From NCBI RefSeq assembly GCF_002870125.1, contig NZ_PNEO01000002.1, positions 186,001-250,000 on the forward strand: a stretch of 64,000 nucleotides of DNA, given 5' to 3'. The DNA is from Burkholderia sp. WAC0059. Its GTDB lineage: Bacteria; Pseudomonadota; Gammaproteobacteria; Burkholderiales; Burkholderiaceae. This document shows, in pieces, positions 59,490 to 64,000 of the stretch; positions within the stretch are counted from its first letter, which is position 1, and every line of letters begins with the position of its first letter. Both the position numbers and the translations under genes were made by a program. The notes beneath the pieces were generated by a model, which ran no database searches, was not told the origin of the DNA, and worked only from the letters and a program-made list of their open reading frames with translations.

Positions 59490-61991
59490 ATGCCTACCAT
59501 CAAACGACCGCCTTCCTCTCCCCCTCCGCCAGACGACGACCGGGAACCCAAGTTTCGCAACGACGGCATGTCGGAACGCCACACGACGTCGCGGGACGGC
59601 GTCGCACGACGTCGTCCGCTCGGCCTGACGATCCTGCTCTGGTTCGCCGGGCTCGTCGTGTCGCTGATGGTGGTCGGCGCGCTCGTCGCCGGCTACGCGT
59701 TCATCGTCATGGAGCCCCAGCTTCCGTCGCTCGGCGCGCTCACCGACTACCAGCCGAAGGTGCCGCTGCGCGTCTACACGGCCGACCACGTGCTAATCGG
59801 CGAGTTTGGCGAGGAGCGGCGCAACCTCGTGCGCTTCCAGGACATTCCGGACGTGATGAAGAACGCGGTGCTCGCCATCGAGGACTATCGCTTCTACGAG
59901 CACGGCGGCGTCGATTTCATCGGCATCCTGCGCGCGGGTTTCACGGACATCGCGCACGGCGGCGCGGCGCAGGGCGCGAGCACGATCACGATGCAGGTGG
60001 CGCGCAACTTCTTCCTCTCGAGCGAGAAGACCTATACGCGCAAGGTCTATGAAATGCTGCTCGCGTACAAGATCGAGCGGGCCCTGACCAAGGACCAGAT
60101 TCTCGAGCTGTACATGAACCAGATCTATCTGGGCGAGCGGGCCTACGGTTTCTCGGCGGCCGCGCGCGTGTACTTCGGCAAGGATCTCAAGGACATCACG
60201 CTCGCCGAGGCCGCGATGCTCGCGGGGCTGCCCAAGGCGCCGTCGGCCTATAACCCGGTCGTCAATCCGCATCGCGCGAAGATCCGCCAGGAGTACATCC
60301 TCAAGCGGATGTTCGAGCTGCATTACATCACCCAGGCCCAGTACGAAGAAGCCGTCAACGAGCCGATCCACACGCGGGCCGCCGGCAACGAGTACAGCGT
60401 CCATGCCGAATACGTGGCCGAAATGGTCCGGCAGATGATGTACGCGCAGTACCACGACGAGACCTACACGCGCGGTCTCACGGTGACGACCACCATCGAT
60501 TCGGCGGATCAGGCGGCGGCCTACAACGCGGTGCGCCAGGGCGTGCTCGATTACGACCGGCGTCACGGCTATCGCGGCCCCGAGAGCTTCATCTCGCTGC
60601 CGGCGAGCGACGACGACCGCGACGAAGCCATCGAGGACGCGCTGACCGACCACCCCGACGAGGGCAACATCGTCGCGGCCGTCGTGACCGAGGCGAGTCC
60701 GACCGAGGTCGAGGCGCAACTGCTCGACGGCACGACGGTGAAGGTGACGGGCGGCGGGCTCAAGTTCGCGGCGGCCGCGCTGTCCTCGCGCGCCTCGCAG
60801 ACGCTGCGCATCCGGCCGGGCTCCGTCGTGCGGCTCGTCGCCGACGACAAGGGCAACTGGCAGATCACGCAACTGCCCCAGGTCGAGGGCGCCCTCGTGT
60901 CGATTGCGCCGCAGGACGGCGCGATCCGCGCGCTGGTCGGCGGCTTCGACTTCAACAAGAACAAGTTCAACCACGTGACGCAGGCGTGGCGCCAGCCCGG
61001 CTCGAGCTTCAAGCCGTTCATCTACTCGGCCTCGCTCGAAAAGGGTCTCAGCCCGGCGACCATCATCAACGACGCGCCGCTGTACTTCCCGCCCAGCACG
61101 CCGGGCGGCCAGGCCTGGGAGCCGAAGGACGACGACCAGCCCGAAGGCCCGATGACGATGCGCGCCGCGCTGGAGAAGTCGAAGAACCTCGTGTCGATCC
61201 GCATCCTCTCGTACATCGGCACCAAGTACGCGCAGGACTACGTGACGCAACGCTTCGGCTTCGATCCGGACAAGACGCCGCCTTATCTGCCGATGGCGCT
61301 CGGCGCGGGTCTCGTCACGCCGCTGCAGTCGGCGGCGGCCTACTCGGTGTTCGCGAACGGCGGCTACCGCGTCAACCCCTACCTCATCAGCGAGGTCGAC
61401 GACGCGCGCGGCCAGCCGATCCTGAAGGCGCAGCCGCTCGTGGCCGGAAAGAACGCGCCGCAGGCCATCTCGCCACGCAACGCCTACGTCATCAACAGCC
61501 TGCTGCATTCCGTGGCGACCGCCGGAACCGGCGCGGGCACGAACGTGCTGCGCCGGTCGGACCTGCAGGGCAAGACCGGCACGACCAACGACGCGAAGGA
61601 CGGCTGGTTCGCCGGCTATCAGCGTTCGCTCGTGGCCGTGGCGTGGATGGGCTACGACCAGCCGAGAAGCCTCGGCAGCCGCGAGTTCGGCGCGCAGCTC
61701 GCGCTGCCGATCTGGATTTCGTACATGGGTCACGCGCTGAGCGGCGTGCCGCAGGAAGAGCCGCCGATGCCGGAAGGGCTGACGACCATCGACGGCGAGC
61801 TCTTCTACGCCGACATGACTCCGGGCAACGGCTTCGTCGCCAGCATCGGACTCGACTCGGCGAATCCGGCCGGCGGCGCGAGCGATGCGGTCGGCAACGT
61901 CGGCCCGGGCGGCATGACGCCGCCGCCGGAAGTCACGACGGACGAACGGCAGCAGATCATGAACATGTTCGAGGAACCGGCCAAACCCTGA
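59490..61991 (+). CDS. mrcA: Penicillin-binding protein 1A (bifunctional transglycosylase/transpeptidase)
   Basis: An 833-residue class A PBP. Cytoplasmic Pro/Arg-rich start, one TM helix near 45-70 (ILLWFAGLVVSLMVVGALVA), GT51 transglycosylase with EDYRFYEHGGVDF and QGASTITMQVARNF, then the transpeptidase with PGSSFKPF (nucleophile Ser in SSFK), SKN and the GKTGTTN box. An OB-like insertion sits between the two catalytic halves. It builds and cross-links peptidoglycan at the inner membrane. It is in a single-gene unit here; the usual neighbours (pil genes) are not present. Confidence 0.95.
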   Translation: MPTIKRPPSSPPPPDDDREPKFRNDGMSERHTTSRDGVARRRPLGLTILLWFAGLVVSLMVVGALVAGYAFIVMEPQLPSLGALTDYQPKVPLRVYTADHVLIGEFGEERRNLVRFQDIPDVMKNAVLAIEDYRFYEHGGVDFIGILRAGFTDIAHGGAAQGASTITMQVARNFFLSSEKTYTRKVYEMLLAYKIERALTKDQILELYMNQIYLGERAYGFSAAARVYFGKDLKDITLAEAAMLAGLPKAPSAYNPVVNPHRAKIRQEYILKRMFELHYITQAQYEEAVNEPIHTRAAGNEYSVHAEYVAEMVRQMMYAQYHDETYTRGLTVTTTIDSADQAAAYNAVRQGVLDYDRRHGYRGPESFISLPASDDDRDEAIEDALTDHPDEGNIVAAVVTEASPTEVEAQLLDGTTVKVTGGGLKFAAAALSSRASQTLRIRPGSVVRLVADDKGNWQITQLPQVEGALVSIAPQDGAIRALVGGFDFNKNKFNHVTQAWRQPGSSFKPFIYSASLEKGLSPATIINDAPLYFPPSTPGGQAWEPKDDDQPEGPMTMRAALEKSKNLVSIRILSYIGTKYAQDYVTQRFGFDPDKTPPYLPMALGAGLVTPLQSAAAYSVFANGGYRVNPYLISEVDDARGQPILKAQPLVAGKNAPQAISPRNAYVINSLLHSVATAGTGAGTNVLRRSDLQGKTGTTNDAKDGWFAGYQRSLVAVAWMGYDQPRSLGSREFGAQLALPIWISYMGHALSGVPQEEPPMPEGLTTIDGELFYADMTPGNGFVASIGLDSANPAGGASDAVGNVGPGGMTPPPEVTTDERQQIMNMFEEPAKP

Positions 61992-62290
61992 TCCGGCACG
62001 CGGCCGCCGTTGCCGATCAGGACCTTGTGCGCGTTCAACAGGGCTACCCCCACAATCCGTGAACAACGCGTTCGCGCCGGTTGCGGGCCAGGCCCTTGCC
62101 GCTTGCCGCGCAGCCTGTCGTACTTCCATTCGCGTCAGGGGGTTAGCTCCGCTATCCCGACCTTGTACACAGGGCTCTCAACAAAAACTGGGGATAACCC
62201 CGGCTTCACCCGAAGCGAAAACGTCAGGCTTCCGGCGTATCGTCGTCTTCCATCTGGTCGCCCGGGATACACCGAACGCCAAAAGAACGA

Positions 62291-63823
62291 TTACCCCTTC
62301 TCCGGCGGCGTCCCCATCGCCTGAAACAGGGCCGCCGTATCCGAGAGCCGCGTGCCGCGGTCGCGAATCTCGTCGAGCCGCGCGTTGCGCCATTGCTGCT
62401 CGCTCTGGCGCACCGACGACAGCGGCACGGCGCCAAGCCGGTAGCGCGCCGACGTTTCGTCGAAGACGCCCTCCGCCGAGCGTGCAGAAAGACCTGCCGA
62501 ATCGAGCGCCTGGGCGTCGTGTTCGAGTGCCGCCAGTTGATCGGCCACGTTCTGGAACGCCGCGAGCACCGTCTGCCGATATTGCGCGTTGGCCGCATCG
62601 TAGGCGGCCAGCGCCGCACGACGCTGCGCCACGAGCGCGCCGCCGTGAAAAATCGGCTGCGTCAGCGATGCACCAATGGTCCAGAGCGCGCCCGCGCCCG
62701 AGGTCGCCATCGGCCATGCAAGCCCGCCCTGGCCGAGCGCTGCCGACAGCGTCAGGCTCGGGAACATCTGCGCCGTCGCGGCGCCGACCGCCGCAGCGGC
62801 GGCCGTGAGCGTGGCCGCCGCGGCCTCGATGTCGGGACGCGTTTTCAGCAACGCCGAAGGCACGACCACGGGCACCTGGGCCGGCAGGACGAGCCGGTCC
62901 AGATCGAGGTCGGGCGGTGCGGAATCGGGCGTGCGGCCGAGCAGCACGGCGAGCGCGTGGCGGGTCGAAAACCATTGCTGTTGCAACGCCGGCAGGCCGG
63001 CGGCCAGCGTCGCCGCGTTTTGCCGGGCGGACAGCACGTCGGCATGCGAGACCGCGCCGAGCGCGTAGCGCTGCGCTTCGTCGGCGGCCTGCTCGTCGGC
63101 GAGCTCGACGAGTCGTTCGGTCGTGTCGATCTGCGCATGCAGCGTCGCCGCGCCGATGGCCGCCGTCACGATGTTGGCCGCCAGCGCGCGGCGGGCAGCG
63201 TCGAACTGGAACGACTGCATGTCGTAGCGTGCCGCCAGCTCGGCGTTGTTCAGCCGCGTCGCGCCGAACAGGTCGAACGTATAGCGAACCTGGACGAGCC
63301 CCGCGAAGAGGTCGTAATCGGCGGAACCGAACGACGTGCCCGGAATCTGCGGGGCGCTCTGGCGCATCGCGAAGCCGTTCGCGTCGATGACAGGCCATTG
63401 CGAGCTGCCGATCTGGCCGCGCAACTGCTCGCGCGCGGCGACAAGGCTGTGGTCGGCGGCGGCGAGGTTGGGGCTGTCGCGCAGTCCCTCGTCGACAAGC
63501 GCGTCGAGCGCATCGGACTGGTAAAGCGTCCACCAGTGCGGCACGGGCTTCGCGCCGACGACGAACTGCTGGGCGACGCCCTGCGCCGCGACGGTTTTCG
63601 CCGGCTGCGGCGCCGCGCCGTAATGCGCGGGTTGCGGCATCGCGGGCGGCACGCCGCCCGGCCCGTAGGCGCATGAGGCCAGCAGCAGCGCGGCAGCCAG
63701 TGCGTTCGCTCCCGAAAACACAGACCGGGCAGGGCAACGCCCGCCGGAATCCGGTTTCGTCACGCAAAGATGAGCACCCAATTTGCGGATGGCTCCGGAA
63801 CGCCATGTCAATTTTTTCGTCAT
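62291..63823 (-). CDS. RND efflux outer-membrane lipoprotein channel (OprM/NodT family)
   Basis: A 510-residue TolC-like channel. The lipobox is at Cys51 (AALLLASCAYG), after an unusually long N-terminal region, so an internal GTG at 63763 may be the true start. Two TolC-type repeats are visible: TFDLFGATRLNNAELAARY, and later VAVGAATAQMFPSLTLSAAL (in form AAAAVGAATAQMFPSLTLSA) with TQPIFHGGAL. It overlaps the stop of the RND pump gene by 4 nt, forming the outer-membrane part of a tripartite pump. Confidence 0.93.
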   Translation of the reverse strand: MTKKLTWRSGAIRKLGAHLCVTKPDSGGRCPARSVFSGANALAAALLLASCAYGPGGVPPAMPQPAHYGAAPQPAKTVAAQGVAQQFVVGAKPVPHWWTLYQSDALDALVDEGLRDSPNLAAADHSLVAAREQLRGQIGSSQWPVIDANGFAMRQSAPQIPGTSFGSADYDLFAGLVQVRYTFDLFGATRLNNAELAARYDMQSFQFDAARRALAANIVTAAIGAATLHAQIDTTERLVELADEQAADEAQRYALGAVSHADVLSARQNAATLAAGLPALQQQWFSTRHALAVLLGRTPDSAPPDLDLDRLVLPAQVPVVVPSALLKTRPDIEAAAATLTAAAAAVGAATAQMFPSLTLSAALGQGGLAWPMATSGAGALWTIGASLTQPIFHGGALVAQRRAALAAYDAANAQYRQTVLAAFQNVADQLAALEHDAQALDSAGLSARSAEGVFDETSARYRLGAVPLSSVRQSEQQWRNARLDEIRDRGTRLSDTAALFQAMGTPPEKG

Positions 63824-64000
63824 GACGATCCCCCGTCGGCGGCCGGCGGCACCGCTTCGCCGCGCTCGTCGGTGCGCACGCGGAACGCCGTCGCATAGAG
63901 CGCCGGCAAATAGAACAGCGTCAGCACCGTCGCGCTCGTGATGCCGCCCATCAGCGCCGTCGCCATCGGCCCGAAGAAGTTCGAGCGCAACAGCGGGATC
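63820..64000 (-). CDS. RND multidrug efflux pump, inner-membrane subunit, C-terminal end
   Basis: The last 59 residues of an RND transporter: IPLLRSNFFGPMATALMGG, then SATVLTLFYLPALYATAFRV and an acidic tail to the TGA at 63822-63820. TLFYLPALY is the standard end of the last TM helix of AcrB/HAE1-type pumps. The rest lies beyond the window. The stop overlaps the OprM-like channel gene by 4 nt, the usual pump-then-channel order. Confidence 0.9.
   Translation of the reverse strand, partial: IPLLRSNFFGPMATALMGGITSATVLTLFYLPALYATAFRVRTDERGEAVPPAADGGSS

Overview
The window is high-GC, densely packed DNA of the kind found in the Burkholderiaceae (Burkholderia sensu lato). This is inferred from gene content: three tandem DUF2827 genes, a bifunctional salicylyl-CoA/2-aminobenzoyl-CoA hydroxylase-reductase, an OpcM/NodT-type RND outer-membrane channel, and small DUF1289 and DUF1992 proteins. 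Several genes appear to start at TTG or GTG. There is no rRNA, convincing tRNA, CRISPR array or intact insertion sequence.

Layout. 1-3.6 kb: the tail of a flavin monooxygenase gene, a mazEF-type toxin-antitoxin pair, a cobalamin riboswitch controlling a NiCoT metal permease, and two small unknown genes in lower-GC DNA. 4-18.5 kb: mostly chromosomal functions, including a CmcJ-like oxygenase + SDR pair, a TPR/ATP-grasp protein, zwf, a beta-propeller protein, a fatty-acid hydroxylase, a DAHP synthase, glutaminase, two MFS exporters and an outer-membrane beta-barrel. 18.5-25.8 kb: an AT-rich leader, a 1082-residue trimeric autotransporter adhesin with an extremely Ser/Thr-rich repeated stalk, and three consecutive divergent DUF2827 paralogues. 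This is the most intriguing unit and may be an adhesin with its own modification enzymes. 25.8-33.8 kb: a seven-gene catabolic operon on the minus strand (CoA ligase, RidA, acyl-CoA dehydrogenase, enoyl-CoA hydratase, MarR regulator, SDR, bifunctional monooxygenase/reductase). Most junctions overlap by 4 nt and the promoter is near consensus. It matches the aerobic 2-aminobenzoyl-CoA (anthranilate) route.

34-45.6 kb: OpgC-like acyltransferase, SDR, ProQ/FinO RNA chaperone, an orphan MetQ, a TetR-SDR module with three visible operator-like palindromes, DUF1992-tadA, ldcA, allantoicase and ureidoglycolate lyase, and a YbiT-type ABC-F protein. 45.6-48.1 kb: a decaying accessory patch with a perfect inverted repeat, two reading frames each broken by one base, and an apparently intact DUF4279 immunity-like gene; it reads as the remnant of a polymorphic toxin/immunity module. 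48.1-64 kb: nitronate monooxygenase, OmpW, a truncated SDR, DUF1289, the potFGHI polyamine importer operon with a structured leader and a 43-codon trailing ORF, a TPR protein and PspA, a ribbon-helix-helix protein, penicillin-binding protein 1A, and the start of an RND efflux operon running off the window.

All functional names come from reading the translated sequences against remembered families. No database search was run.
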